A stretch of 64,000 nucleotides of DNA from Paramacrobiotus metropolitanus (taxonomy: Eukaryota; Tardigrada; Eutardigrada; Parachela; Macrobiotidae): positions 591,664 to 655,663 of the forward strand of contig NW_026570301.1 of assembly GCF_019649055.1 (NCBI RefSeq), read 5' to 3'. The translations under genes were made by a program, and so were the position numbers. Positions 20,845-33,126 of this stretch are shown here, in pieces. The stretch's first letter is position 1, and every line of letters begins with the position of its first letter. The notes below the pieces were generated by a model. It was not told the DNA's origin. It did no database searches and worked only from the letters and a program-made list of their open reading frames with translations.

Positions 20845-21187
20845 CTAACCTAACTTTAAAAGACCAGCAGCTTAGAAGTAGCCTAATCTGGTCTAGCAAC
20901 CGATATCTGTCATGGTAGCTTAGAAGTAGCTAACCTGTAAAGATGAACTAACCAAGTAGGTAGGAGTCTAACACCGCGTGATTCGTCTCGTGACAGCGCC
21001 CCATTCAACGATGGAAGGACGCCGACGCACTGATCGCTCCGATGACTCCGACTGAAGCAACCGCACACACCCATATTCACGACCGGAATCCCGGTCGGGC
21101 GGATCCTCCACTCGGTCGTCTAACCGGCCTCCGAGTGTCCAGGTACCCAATATCAGAGCTAACTTAACTGCTGAGCAGCTGGCGACT
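20845..21187 (+). other. Spacer between pol and accessory ORF
   Basis: No ORF. It contains two copies of AGCTTAGAAGTAGC (near 20869 and 20917) and a copy of the LTR-PBS junction motif (TATCTGTCATGGTAGC at about 20903-20918). A subgenomic promoter or splice signals could lie here, but I cannot show this. Confidence 0.45.
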
Positions 21188-24100
21188 ATGTCAGTTGGCC
21201 CAAATCCTCGGGCCAACACACCGCTACCGCGGGTCCAGCCACTGCCACCCCGAGCCATTCCGCCACAACTTTGGCCGCCAGGGACATTCTCTGACGTCAC
21301 TGGACTCTTGGTGAATGCAGCAGTAGCTGGCAGCCAGCCAAGCTCTTCGTCGGGCCAAACGGTCCGACGTTATCCTCGTGGCCCAACCGGCCCACCTCAA
21401 CCAATCCTGTATGGTGGCCTACCGACCACTTCGGCAAACCAGCCGGTTTTTACAACTGCGGCAGTCGGGCCAACGGTCACGACTACGCCGGTCCATACTG
21501 GACCGCGGCCACAGTTTACCCCGCCGCCGTACTACAATCCACATTATGGATATCCACCATATCCTGCGCCTGGACCTTCAAACCAGCCGCAGCCGGACCC
21601 AAACCAATGGCGATACCCACCACCGTGGATGTATCCGCCAGGACCTTATGGATATCCACCGCCTTATGGCGGATATGGAGCATACGGCCAACCGCCGTAT
21701 AGCCCACCTTCAGCGGCACAACCTGACCCTACGGGCCAGGCGCCGTCTGATTCATCCATTGAACCTCCACAAGCGGGACCGGAAGCGTATGGAACTCCGA
21801 CGCCGCCGGAAACCCAGCCAAGTACATCACGGCCCGACGGGCTACGTGATTACCCATTACGGGTATTCGTGGACGGACGATTAACGGTCTGCAACCGGCC
21901 AGAAGAGGTTCCACCAGAATTGGCGGCCCAACTAGGCCTAGCCGAATTGGAACCAGCAACACAGCCAACACCGAATCCAGTGTCGGCTGTCCCATCAACC
22001 TGTGTCATATCTGACATGGTCGAACCCATATCATCGCCAATGCCAGACGATGATGAAGATGACGGGGACGTCCAGGTGGACCCAACCACTCCACCAATGA
22101 GGATTGAATCCCCTACAGAACTTTTGGCCGACGGCCGGATTCCACTCTACCAACTTCAGGACAATCTGAAGGAAGTAGAGAACGCCATCCAAGAATTGGA
22201 GGCCATGCTTCGAGAATTGGACAGGCGCAGCCCTCACTACCGTGAGATGGCCCGGCGCATCATTCTCGACCAAGATGAATTCCGGCGACTCGCACATGAA
22301 CTTAGCGAGAAAATTGCGACCTGCCAGGCTCAGAACGAGATATTCCCTTTGCATGACCAAACCGGTCAGGCATTGCTGGCGGCATCTCGCAGGCTGAGGG
22401 ACCAGCTGGAACAATATCGGACGGAAAGACAGCTGAGGACCGAAGAATCCACAGCACCAACGCGTCCGCTACCAGCACCATCAGCACCACCGCCCCCATT
22501 GAACCCAACAGTCGTAGTTACCAATACGACGGGGGGACCTTCCGCACCACCAGTGGCCCAGCCTACGTCTACCGACGAGGCAATGTTAACGGCCACTGGA
22601 CTGGAACCACGCGAACCAGCGTCTTCTCCGTACGACCTGAGGGCTTGTCCAGACATACCGCCTCTGGAACGCGAACTTCACGCGGCGGAACTCCTAGAGG
22701 AGGCAATCCGCAAAGCCATCAGCGGCCTAAAAGGCACCGATGTCGCCACCATACGGAGAAAAGTCGCGTTGGACTTGGAATTCCAACGCGTCCTGGAATA
22801 TATAACCAGGATTCGACGGGCCATGCTGCGGTTTATGGACAAGCCATTAAACACGGCTAATGACGCGCCAGCACTGCGCGACTTCCGTAACCGGCAATAC
22901 CAGCTTGGCCTGATTGACGAAGCACTTAGGCGCGTGTTGCCCAAACCTCGACCGGGGCAGCCAACACGCGTCGGACAAACTGGACTCCTGACGCCAACGC
23001 AATCCTCAACAGGCCAACCGGCGGAAGAATTGAGGATGCGCGTCACGAGAATTATGAGGATCTCGGCCGAACGATTTGCGGCCGGACCGGCACTCAGTCG
23101 ACCAGCTAGCCCGTCGGGTACAGAAACCGACAGCGACATCGAATGGTTCGACATGCCAGATCCAACCCCAGTACCAGGGCTGACGGCCCCACCTGACCAT
23201 TTGGTCGCGCCAGAACGACAGGTCCATCCTAGACCAACTTCACTGGCGCCGCCACCAGAAATCGAGGAACGGCTGGCACTCATTGGGAGGGCCGTCGTCA
23301 GGCCATTCAGACCGGCTTACACGGATGACTTTCCCGTGTTAAACCAGCCGGAAAACGCCAATCAACCGGCCCCTCGAGCCAATCAACCGGCCCCTCGAAC
23401 CAATCAACCGCCCCAGCGTACTATGCGCCAACAATGGGACGAAGACCAAGCAGCAGCGGACCAACGGTTGCGCGATGCTGACACCGGTCCTGTTATCATG
23501 ACGGCACCTCAAATACTGAGCCAAAGGCACCTGATCCAAGATGCCGAAGATGTTTATCGCCGTCTTTACGACAGCATAAGAGAACTTAATCCGCGTGACC
23601 CAGAAACGGTCAGGCTGACCCAACAGCAGCAAAGCTTATCCCAACGGGTAGCTTTGCTCAGGGAACTTACACCGAACAACACGATGCCTACCGGTGATAC
23701 GTTAGTTGTTGTCGACCACACCACAAGATGGATTCGTGAATTCATTGAAGATTACTGGAAGGTCCAACGACCTGGCCCGTCAACAACGGCAGGCCCCAGT
23801 GACTTCGATCCAGTAAATGAATGGCGACCATCACCGGTACCGGCGCCAACACCTTTGGCCCTAACATACGAACCGGTCGCCCCAGTATCAGTTGGACAGC
23901 CAACTCCAGCTGACTTGGCCCAGGCCCTAACGGTGCCTGGTCCAACGTCAAGCCAACTAGCGGACACTGCCATACCCGCTACAGCGGACAGCAGTATAGA
24001 AGTCCCACCGCAGGACGTCGAAATGGACGTGAACCTGCCTGACAATACCCTTGAGCTTTCCTCGGAAAAGCCGACTGAATCAGAATCGACACCAGTCCAA

Positions 24101-26399
24101 CTGGCTGGTGAACCGACAAGTCCAATGGCTGTTGATGCGCCAACGGCGTCATCACAGCCCACACTGAAGCCAATCGAAGGCGAAACATCTAGTGGCACGC
24201 TCATTGTCCGATCAACGGACAGGAAATCGACAGGAGGAAGGCCAGAACCAGCCACTCCTGCCACAACGAGCGGCCCACAGTCGCCCAGGTTCAAAAAGAA
24301 GAAGAGGACTCCTCCAGAAGCAGAAGAGCCTCCTTCACAACGGTCACTCCCACCTTGGAGAGGACCAAGAGAGAACCTGGAACTGACTCGTCCAACGAGG
24401 CCCACTCTACCAGCGTGGAGTGGCCCGCCAACGGACTTAGACGTTCCCGGCCCTACCAGGCCTGGCCCGTCCATACTCAAACCAAAGAGGGCGGAACCAC
24501 CGACTCTGACACTTCGTGGTCTAACGACCAAGAAGAAGAAGTCACCGCCGAAGAACTTTCCTGGGCAGGGACATGTGCTTTCACCACCGGAAGCACCAAA
24601 GATCCCATCAGGAACAATTCAGCCATTGCGGGACGAACCTCCAACGAGGCATCGTATCCGATTGACTCCAACAGAGTCATGGGATGACCCGCATAACCGG
24701 GCTGTTAGCGAGATCATAGAAGTTGATCTTCGCTTAAACCTGACTGAGGAGGACATGCGCCAGCGAATTCGTGCCGGCGATCCCACATTGACGGACCGTG
24801 AAATTGACCGCATCAACCGAGGTTGTCAATTGATGGTCCAAGAGCGGACAATCCTCATCAGACGATTGATGGCCATGCGAAGCAAAAGCCAGGCCCTTCG
24901 CCAACGCAAGCTGCCTAGCGAAAATATTGAGCATGCCATCTATATAAGAGGTCCACACATTAACCCAAGGGCATGGACTGTTGAATCACGCCCAAGACCA
25001 GGCCAGCCAGTGGAAGACGAACTCCCACCGGAAGAGGCAGAAAGTGAGGGCGAATGTCCTCAGATGCCAGCGGCCTTCTGGGGCGTCTCATCCAGCGAAG
25101 AGTCGGAGATCGAAGCAGACTTGGACGAAAATGTCCAAAGGGCGTTATATGAGACCAGTCAGGTCCGGCCACCTTCGACGAAGGAATCGCCACGCCGTAG
25201 TCGATCTCCATCAAAAAGGACTTCTCCTGGACGCGCCACATCAACTCCGGCGCGAATGCCCAGGGCTACGCGACAAGTCGTCGCGGGACATTTGGTTTTA
25301 CGGACATTTCGTCTGAGGACAACTCGTTTTTGTGGCAAATAGCCATACGACTGTTCGTTGCCATAAACTTGTCGATAATTTTTTGACTCCCAAAAAGCCG
25401 TGCGACCAAATGTCACATAGCAAAACGGCTGCAAAACGAGTTGTCCCAAAACAAATTAGCCGCTGCGACGAAAAACATGTGGCGAAATGTCCCACGACGA
25501 AATGTCCAGCGACCACTTGGTCTGTCACGATGCCCAGTATGCCGGCCATCGAACCGGCGCCTGCCAGGTTCACACCGAGCCGGCCAGGCAAATCACCGAC
25601 CAAGGAGAGGATGGACACCACACCTCCTCAGAAGCAAACCATGACCATTACTGTGGAACGAATCGCAGCACCTACGGTGCCTGTAGGTTCATCAATTGAG
25701 CCAGTAACGGTCACGGTCAGAACTCCTGCACCAGTAGCCGCAGAATCGGCCAGCCTAACGGTGCAGACAACTTCAGCTGTCATGGACCAAGAAACGGAAG
25801 CCGACTCGGCTCTGATGCCCATGAGTGCTCTCACTCCTACCGAGCAGACACACTTATATACCCATGCAGACAGTAATGAGCGACGGCGATACCGATTCCT
25901 GCTCACAAAGAGACAGGAGGCGAAGGAGCAGAATAACATGGAAGAATTTAAAATGTTATCCGAGATGCTCGCGCCATTAGTTTACCGCATGGTAAAATAT
26001 TATCGGACCCGCCGCAACCAAAAGGCCTTTCCCCCACCGGGACAAGACCCAATGATGACTGAAGCCCTGTCGTCAGGCCCACCACTAATCGTGGTACCGC
26101 CAAGGACGCAAGCACCTCCGGCTTCAGAACCAATGGACACTTCCCCGTCCGGACCTGTGGCTGCACAGCCACAGCCTGAACAAGTCCAACGGGAGGAGCC
26201 ACCGAAGGCCACTTCGTCGACGCCAGAATCCGCAGGCCAAAGTCAGTCCGGAACAGGGCCAACGGCCGCTGCTCCGATAAATTTGACGAACATGCCTGCT
26301 AGTATCGACGATATACCCTTTGGCCGTCCAGTAACATTTCCCACAACAGGGACACTGGAAAATTTCGCACTTGGCATTGGCGTAAATCCACTCAGCTAA
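21188..26399 (+). pseudogene. Accessory ORF A, Pro-rich, interrupted by a foldback element
   Basis: ATG 21188 opens a frame to 25342, but its last 79 bases lie inside an inserted foldback element (25264-25529). A second frame continues from the right side to TAA 26397-26399. Leaving out the insert and one copy of its 8-bp duplication gives 4938 bases, exactly 1646 codons, in one frame, so the two parts were one ORF. The N-terminal 200 residues are Pro/Tyr/Gly-rich with repeats of YPP/YGYPP type. The middle has several charged helical blocks. The C-terminal part includes a compact basic helical block (ERRRYRFLLTKRQ, YRMVKYYRTRRN). No enzymatic or envelope motif, signal peptide or membrane span is seen. 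A structural or RNA-binding role is only a guess. Confidence 0.75.
25264..25529. mobile_element. Foldback/MITE-like insertion with 8-bp target duplication
   Basis: The 266-bp segment is flanked by ATGCCCAG at 25256-25263 and 25530-25537. Its two halves are inverted: GGACAACTCGTTTT at about 25316-25329 is the exact reverse complement of 25434-25447, and the outer parts (CAAGTCGTC ... GGACATTT against AAATGTCC ... CCACTTG) also match inversely. The arms are built from a short repeat like GCGACGAAATGTCC. An 8-bp duplication suits hAT-type elements, but the ends do not show a canonical hAT terminus. It carries no transposase. Confidence 0.8.
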
Positions 26400-28943
26400 C
26401 TCCCAACGGAGTAAGCAGCCAAGGAAAGCCAAGAACCCAGAGAGGGCCAAACCACCCTCTCGTCCAACTTCTCCACAACCGAGGGCCAAACCAGCCACTC
26501 GACCAAATTCCCCTCAACCGAGCGGAAGTCAGGCGGCCACACTCCGGCCAACAGCTAATCCAGAGGCCGAAAGGAACCGCCAAAAGAAACAAGCGGCCAA
26601 AGAGAAGAAAAGAGAGGCCAAGATCGCCCAGCTAGAGAAACGGCTGTCAGGCGATGAAGAAGTCCAAGTCCTATCGGACAGTCCAGAAAAACCAGCGGAG
26701 CCCACACCAGATCGCTCACGGCGGGACGAGGAGCATGAACCACACTTCAGGGCAGAACCAGCCTCAGAAGAAGTGATGCTTTCCTCGCCCTGGGACGATG
26801 AGGCTGAGCTACCACGACCCGGACCGGAAGCCACACATATAGAGATCCCAGCGGATCACTATATACGCTTAACCGTGGCAGCCGCCAGGGCCATGAGGCG
26901 CGCAACAGGACGAGACATGTACCAATGCCTCGTCTGCGTTCTCAGAGCTCGCCTGAAATACAAAGAAGAATACCAAGGCCTACCGCCGGCGGACCGCGTA
27001 CTTACGGCACCCTTTATGCGGCGGATGGTATCTCGCATTCTGGACATGGGACTCCTGGCCCGCACACATCGTGATTGGACCAGCCTGATGGAATTGCATG
27101 TGCCCCATCGGCCAGCAGGACTTTCCCGTACCAGGGATCTCCCTTTCCATCAGATATGCAGGACCATCGCTTACCTGCATAATCCAAGAGGTTCCAACCT
27201 GACCGACATTGCCAGGACACTCAACGCTCTCTATTACCTTGGAGAGGAGAACCTGGACAAGCTTACTACCAGCTTGGCCGATGAATTAATCGCGCTGGTC
27301 AGGGAAGGGACTCTCGAAACGACCAATGCACACCGAGCGGAACCAATTCGCTTCACCATTCCGGGATTTATCCCACCGAAGACCCAACGGTCTCTGTATG
27401 TCTCGCATGACGTCGAGACAAGATGGGATCCGGACCGAAAAAAAGCGGTTGGACCGCCGAAAGACAAGCTGACCGGCAGAGCCAAGGAGGCTTACTTAAT
27501 CTCCCAAGTGGCCAAACTGCCCGGTCCAAAGAACTTGCCGGCCGAAAAACCTCCTCGAGCATCGGTCACAAGGAGAGAGAGGGCTGCACGGCAAGAAGCT
27601 GAAGAAGAGAGGCGCGAGGCCGGAATCCGGTCCGTGCCAAGGGACACTGTGTCACTGCCAAACGCAGCTGGCCAGTCCAGACCTCCCTCACCAGCCCCAT
27701 CAGCCACATCAACAAAGAGTCGAAAGACTACAGCCAAAAAGGCTACAGCCACAAAGGCTAAGGCTTTTGGCGGGGACAAAGGATACCCGCCACTGGGGCA
27801 AGATGTGTCGGACTCTGAGGACTCCAAACCGGAGGACTCAGAGGAGGAACAAGAGGAACAGCCGGACCAGGACCGAACAAGGGAATCCCAAAAGTCCGAC
27901 TCCGATGATGATGATGACCAAAGCCCTGGTAAACTTACCATGGACCTCCCACCGGACCATGACATGGAAACCCCACCCGGTGACCAGAATCAGCCACCTA
28001 ACGGCGACCAGGAAATGGGGGACCAGGGTGGCGCAGAAGGTGCCAACCAGGAACAGGGCAGCGCAGAGGACGCTAGCCAAGAAAGTCCAGCCAGCGTGGA
28101 TAACGCTGAGCCAAGCGGAAGCGCTGCATCGCCCGAACGGGAAAGGATGCGCGACTCGACCTCACCGGAATCAGATGATGGTGAGATCCCATGGACTTTA
28201 CCTGACCCATGCCCGGCCATACCGCGGATTGACTACGTCTCGCCACCTACACCAAAGGTGGCCAGGAAATGGCCCGGCGGAGATCCTTCCAAAAAGCCGC
28301 GGATCTCCAATTCCGATAAGCGATGGGCATATATTAAGGCGGCCTTAAAGGCGTTGTCCCAAACGGGTACAACCCTTGCTACAGGGGGCCTGGCCTTCCA
28401 ACTCATTAAGAAATGGAATGGCCCACCGCTGACCAAGTCCAAAGTGATGAAGTACATACAGATGGCCTACAATGAAGGAGCTATACTACGGACCCATCTG
28501 CCTAACACGCAGATTTTCTACACATTCCCACCGGAAAAAGTGGATAAGGCTCCTCAAGGCTACTGGGAATGGCGTAACGCCGTCCTTACGGTGCTGACCA
28601 CCACTCAGCACCCATTAGGCCTCACACGAGGCGAAATAGCCAACCAGCTCCTGGGCCGATACGATCTAAACGTCATCTCGCACCATCCACAACTTATCGA
28701 TGGGATAGCATACATGCCGAACCAGGGCCGCCCTAGCGGGTTGTACCTATTTGCGAGGACGTCAGATACGTCGTACGGAAGATGTTAAACGAAGGATGGC
28801 TTGAGCAAACTGTCGACGAGCCCGAGGCCCAGCAGCGGTACAGACAACATAACATCCCACCGGATCGTTACGGCCCTCGTCCCACTGAATCCGACTCCTT
28901 GGCCTCAACCAAGTCCAAGAAGAAGCGGCGTGTCCATCAGTGA
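26386..28943 (+). CDS. Accessory ORF B, acidic centre and winged-helix-like C-terminus
   Basis: The frame is open from 26386, overlapping the end of ORF A by 14 bases in another frame; the first clear ATG is 26773. It runs to a TAA at 28786-28788, after which a -1 frame continues in protein-like sequence to TGA 28941-28943, implying a frameshift near 28760. Contents: a basic Pro/Lys-rich start, a helical domain at about residues 30-230 (counted from 26773), a strongly acidic Asp/Glu/Gln/Ser-rich centre with (GDQ)-like repeats, and two C-terminal helical blocks (WAYIKAALKALSQTG and LTRGEIANQLLGRY) that look like winged-helix domains. The fold assignment is by eye. ORF A and ORF B may once have been a single polyprotein. 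Confidence 0.65.
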
Positions 28944-29133
28944 CCTAGGCGTAGAATTCGCATAGGGTCTAGGGTGTGATCCCGATATAATTCACCGGGC
29001 AAGAAAAGCCTAGTTAACAAATCACACGTAAAACCATAGGGACGTAAAATATAGGGCGTAATTATCATAGGGACCCGTCATAGAAAGTGGACTCAACCTT
29101 ATTCTGCAAGTTTCATTTCTGTTACCACAGAGA

Positions 29134-31097
29134 ATGGGACTTACACCACAGCAGAAGTATGAGCCGCGATGCTCGGACTGCAGACGCAACAGCAACAGCG
29201 GAGACCAAAACCGCCGGGACAATTCCCCACGGGAGTTGTTCCTTTGCGCATACCACCTGCGACCGGGCTTCCGCGACGAGAATGACCGAGCCTACTGCTT
29301 CTACTTGGAAGTGGTGAGAGGCAACTTTGACGCATACTGCCATATAACCAGCCGCGATGGAAGCAACCTGTTTCCCCTACTGAGGGACCATGAGCAGATA
29401 AAGATCTACGATCTCTATATGCAACGCAGTGGCGCCCGACAACCCGGCTGGAGCAGCACCGGCACTCCGATTCCTCCACTCAGCCAATCGGCCAGAGATA
29501 AAAAGGAGGACCGAGACCGGGAACGTCGAGCTCGCCACACGGGCTCCGACCAGTCCTCAGGGCGTGGCCCAACGGCCGCCCCGAGCAACTACGCACACCA
29601 GCCACATCCACAGCGGCCATCATCAGGCTCTCGATCCCACGGATACGAGTTGCCTATACCTACGGAATACAACCAGATCCTGGAAAACCTCAACAAAGCT
29701 ATGGTTGACCAGGTGACCAGGCAGCTGATGGAAGGTGGACTACTGGACGCCTTGAAAGGCCAGTACCAGTCGGCACGTACTGAGCAGCGCGCGCCGCTGG
29801 CACCGCTACCGCGGAACCCCGACGACTTACGTCATCAGATCCAGAGCCGCAACCAGGGCCGCACTGGCCGCCAAAGTCGTAGCCAGCCCGAAGAGCGCCG
29901 AACGCGCACATCACCCGGGAAGCGAGGCGAGGCAGAGTCCAGCCTGGTTGTCGCTCAGTCCACTAAGCGACCAGAACGAAGTGTCAGCTCGGTGGCCCAC
30001 AATATCAGTATCCAAATACCAATGGAGACTGAGGCCACACTGCTAGCGGCGGACCTACCGGTCCAGCCTGCATCAACTGGCAGCACTTCGGACTTCGATC
30101 CTTACAAGTATGCTGAGGACCAGGGCATCAACATCCGACCACTTCCCCACCGGGTTGTGACGGATTACATTATGGGTGCTATCCCATACCCCAGGGACAG
30201 ATCGGCCCAAGTGGATGCCATGGTCCAGAACCTGCAAACGTTCGTCACCAGGTCCGGCCTTGAAATGGAAATGCAGCGGAAAGATTGGCCTCGTGATTTT
30301 AGCATGGCCGAACACATACAGAACCGCGAGGGCTACCCGATGGTCCGTGACAATGCTCTATCGAGCATCACGGACGTGAACTTACTCGGACAGCCCATCA
30401 CCAGACCGGACTGGAATGACTTGTGCCAACTGCACATTAAGGACGACCAACTTGACGTCGTCAAATACCTGGCTCAGTTTGTCCTACCGGATGCAAACGC
30501 CAGTTTCATCATCGCAGCATGTAGAGCTGCCATAGACATCCGATGGAAACCGGCCGACCATCGGGATGATCCAGAGACACAAACCTATTCCTATAATGGC
30601 ACGATGATACGCATCTTTGCCGCCAGACTTGGCCACCTACACTGCCACTGGGAACTTGAAGTTGCCTACCGGCAAGGAAAAATCGTCCCTCGGCTACTGA
30701 CCCAGGTGGCCCTTCCGGAAAATCAAATCAAATTCATGAAGTTGAAGCGGGAGTCAAGATCCAGAGCGCCCTGAACGTTTACAGGAGCCGCGCCAAAGAT
30801 TACCGCTATCGACAGCCGACGGACTTCGACGACAATGCGGAAGTGTTCGTTAATCGAACAGCAACGAGGAAACTTCCAACGAAGTTTCGAACTCAGCGAT
30901 CCTCAACAGGATCGTCCGCACACGTCCAAACTCAGGCCCAGCACTCGGGCCAAGAAGCTCAGCCGACCAGCGCCTCCAGCCAACCACAGGACAACCAGAC
31001 CGAACAGGAACTGGCGGCCATGGAGGAAAGCGTCGTCGACCCACTCAACCCAGGGTTGGGCGACGGCGACCAAGCCGGAAAAGGAGGGCAGGAATAG
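29134..31097 (+). CDS. Accessory ORF C with N-terminal CXXC...CXXH motif
   Basis: ATG 29134 opens 546 codons to TGA 30772-30774. Another frame continues with protein-like sequence to TAG 31095-31097, implying one frameshift near 30755. The start has C13-X2-C16 and C38-X2-H41, a possible zinc site. A Ser/Arg-rich disordered linker follows, then a globular helical domain at about residues 330-540. A pyrimidine tract ending in ACCACAG lies 3 bases before the ATG, like a splice acceptor, so a spliced subgenomic mRNA is possible. No signal peptide, membrane span or fusion peptide is present, so it does not look like an envelope. The protein starts MGLT, resembling the MGQT of Gag. Confidence 0.7.
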
Positions 31098-33126
31098 GCT
31101 AACGGCCATTTCTGCATGTCGGCCCTAGAAATGGACCGGCATCGGCTGGATCGGACCTGAACACCATATTGGGTACAATCTAACGGTTGTAGCCCTCGCC
31201 CAACCAACGTGGCTTACTGCCATGTATCGTCTACCTTACCGGACCTTAATCCCTGGACCTTAACCGGATTCCCCGGATTGCCTCTGGCTTAGCGGCTGGG
31301 ACCATGAATTTGGCTCGGCCATCCCAGACCATCCGACGGAGTCCACCGGACCGAACTTGGCGCAAGCTAAGTTCCCCGGCATGGAAAGGATCCAGCGCCC
31401 AGAAAGCGGCGACGGCCCGCATAGAAGTTGCGACAAGCCACGGCCAAGTCCTGGCCCATAGAAATTGGACCAGGCCCACTATGTGTCCAACGGACCATAT
31501 GTGGCTCATGAGTCTAGTTGCCATACCAGGCAACTGGGACAAGTGAGTTTGGGAGCCACATAGAAGTTGTGGTATACCCTTTGCATGCCACGTCCAACAT
31601 CCTCACCATGGACTGCCCAGAGGCTCATCCAAAAGATGCACCGCCCCGAGGCCAAACGAGAATGTTCCTAGTCAGAAGACTAACTCCTTTGTGGTAAACG
31701 CCTACCGGCGCCCACAACTTAATTTTTTGGAGTTTGGCCAGGCCAATCTGATGTTTTCGTCAGACGCCACTTAATTTTGTTATGGCCACGGTCTCAGAGA
31801 AATTGCCTATCTGACATGGCAACTCATCGGACATGGTAGCTAACTCATGGCCCACGGCCAGCGAGGCGGACCAGACTTAACCGGTCTGCAACCTTGGACC
31901 GTCGAAAAAACGACTAAGTCCTTTTGGCCCGCCATACACCTTGGACCGTCGAAAAAACGACTAAGTCCTTTTGGCCCGCCATACACCTTGGACCGTCAAA
32001 AAACGACTAAGTCCTTTTGGCCCGTCCAACGACATGGCCCACCAAAAATCGACTAAGTCTTTTGGCCCGTCCAACGACGTGGCTCATCAAAAAACGACTA
32101 AGTCCACATCGGAGGGCCAGACCTGGCCATACAGGACCCCAACGTCCCACACCAGCCGGAGGCGAGCCAAATTACAATGGAACCTCGTATCCCGGCCCAG
32201 AGCATGTCAGAGACCGAGTGTGGACCACCCCAACGGGTTTGGTCCATCACACCACCTTGGTCCTGGGACTTAGAAAATTTTTCCATTATGGCCCTCCTGG
32301 ACTTAGAAGATTTTTGGCCCGAGGCGCATGACCAAACCGGCATGCAGGGCCAAACCCGACCAAAATGGACCACCTCAACGGGACTGGTCCAAGCATACTA
32401 TTTTGGTCACAGGAGCACCTCTCCTGTCCAGAGACATCACTCTGGCCCACTATGGACCGCCCAACCGGGCTTGGTCCACCATATTGAACCAGGAAGAGGA
32501 CAACTTGTCCTTGCGCATGCAACCGTGCCTTCCTCATACCGCACCGCTGGATTTACTTCACTGGACCCCTGTGTACATCTCTGGGAACCGTCGCCCCGGA
32601 TCCACAGGACCAGACCTATCCCATCGGATAAAGCGGACCGTTGACTAGGACCCGTGTGGACATTGGCCCTGTGGTAACCCTAGTCGGAATAAGCCCTTTT
32701 GTTTTGCCTAGTTTTTTAACCAAACCTGGTTTTCTAGACTTTATTAACCAAAGATGATGTTTTTATTTAGCCATTAACCAAAGGAATTGGCTTTGGGATC
32801 TCTAACTATGATCTTTACTTTAATTCTCACTGGAATTGTGATTTTTCTATTTCCATGTTTAATCAATGAGCCTTATAAACTTTATTTTTTTTACTTGTTC
32901 GACCAACCAAGCCTTCAACCACACTGGAACCCCCAGCAACCAGAGTGCACTCCAAATTTCGGCCGTTCGGTGCATTGCACCGCGGGTCTGGAGGTAGCAA
33001 CCCTACCGGGTATAGAGACAAAGTGGCATCCGGCCCTACCGGGTATCGGATCCTGGCACCCTACCGGGTTGGCCAGTGGCAGAGTCGGAAGGTGCTCGCA
33101 GGAGCTCCCACTCCCGCCCAGAGGCA
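31098..33126 (+). other. Retroelement 3' non-coding region
   Basis: Two kilobases without a convincing ORF. It includes a 47-bp tandem array (31894-32103), LTR-PBS-like motifs near 31807 and 31829 and three CCTACCGGGT copies near 33002, 33035 and 33060. No clear polypurine tract is present before the 3' LTR (the preceding bases are CCCAGAGGCA). Confidence 0.6.
31894..32103 (+). repeat. Tandem repeat, about five units of 47 bp
   Basis: Units start near 31894, 31941, 31988, 32035 and 32081. The first three are nearly identical (TTGGACCGTC, AAAAACGACTAAGTCC, TTTTGGCCCGCC). The last two are diverged but keep CGACTAAGTC. Confidence 0.85.

Noticed and set aside
29134-31097. Envelope glycoprotein in accessory ORF C
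   Set aside because: No signal peptide, transmembrane segment, fusion peptide or furin-like site.
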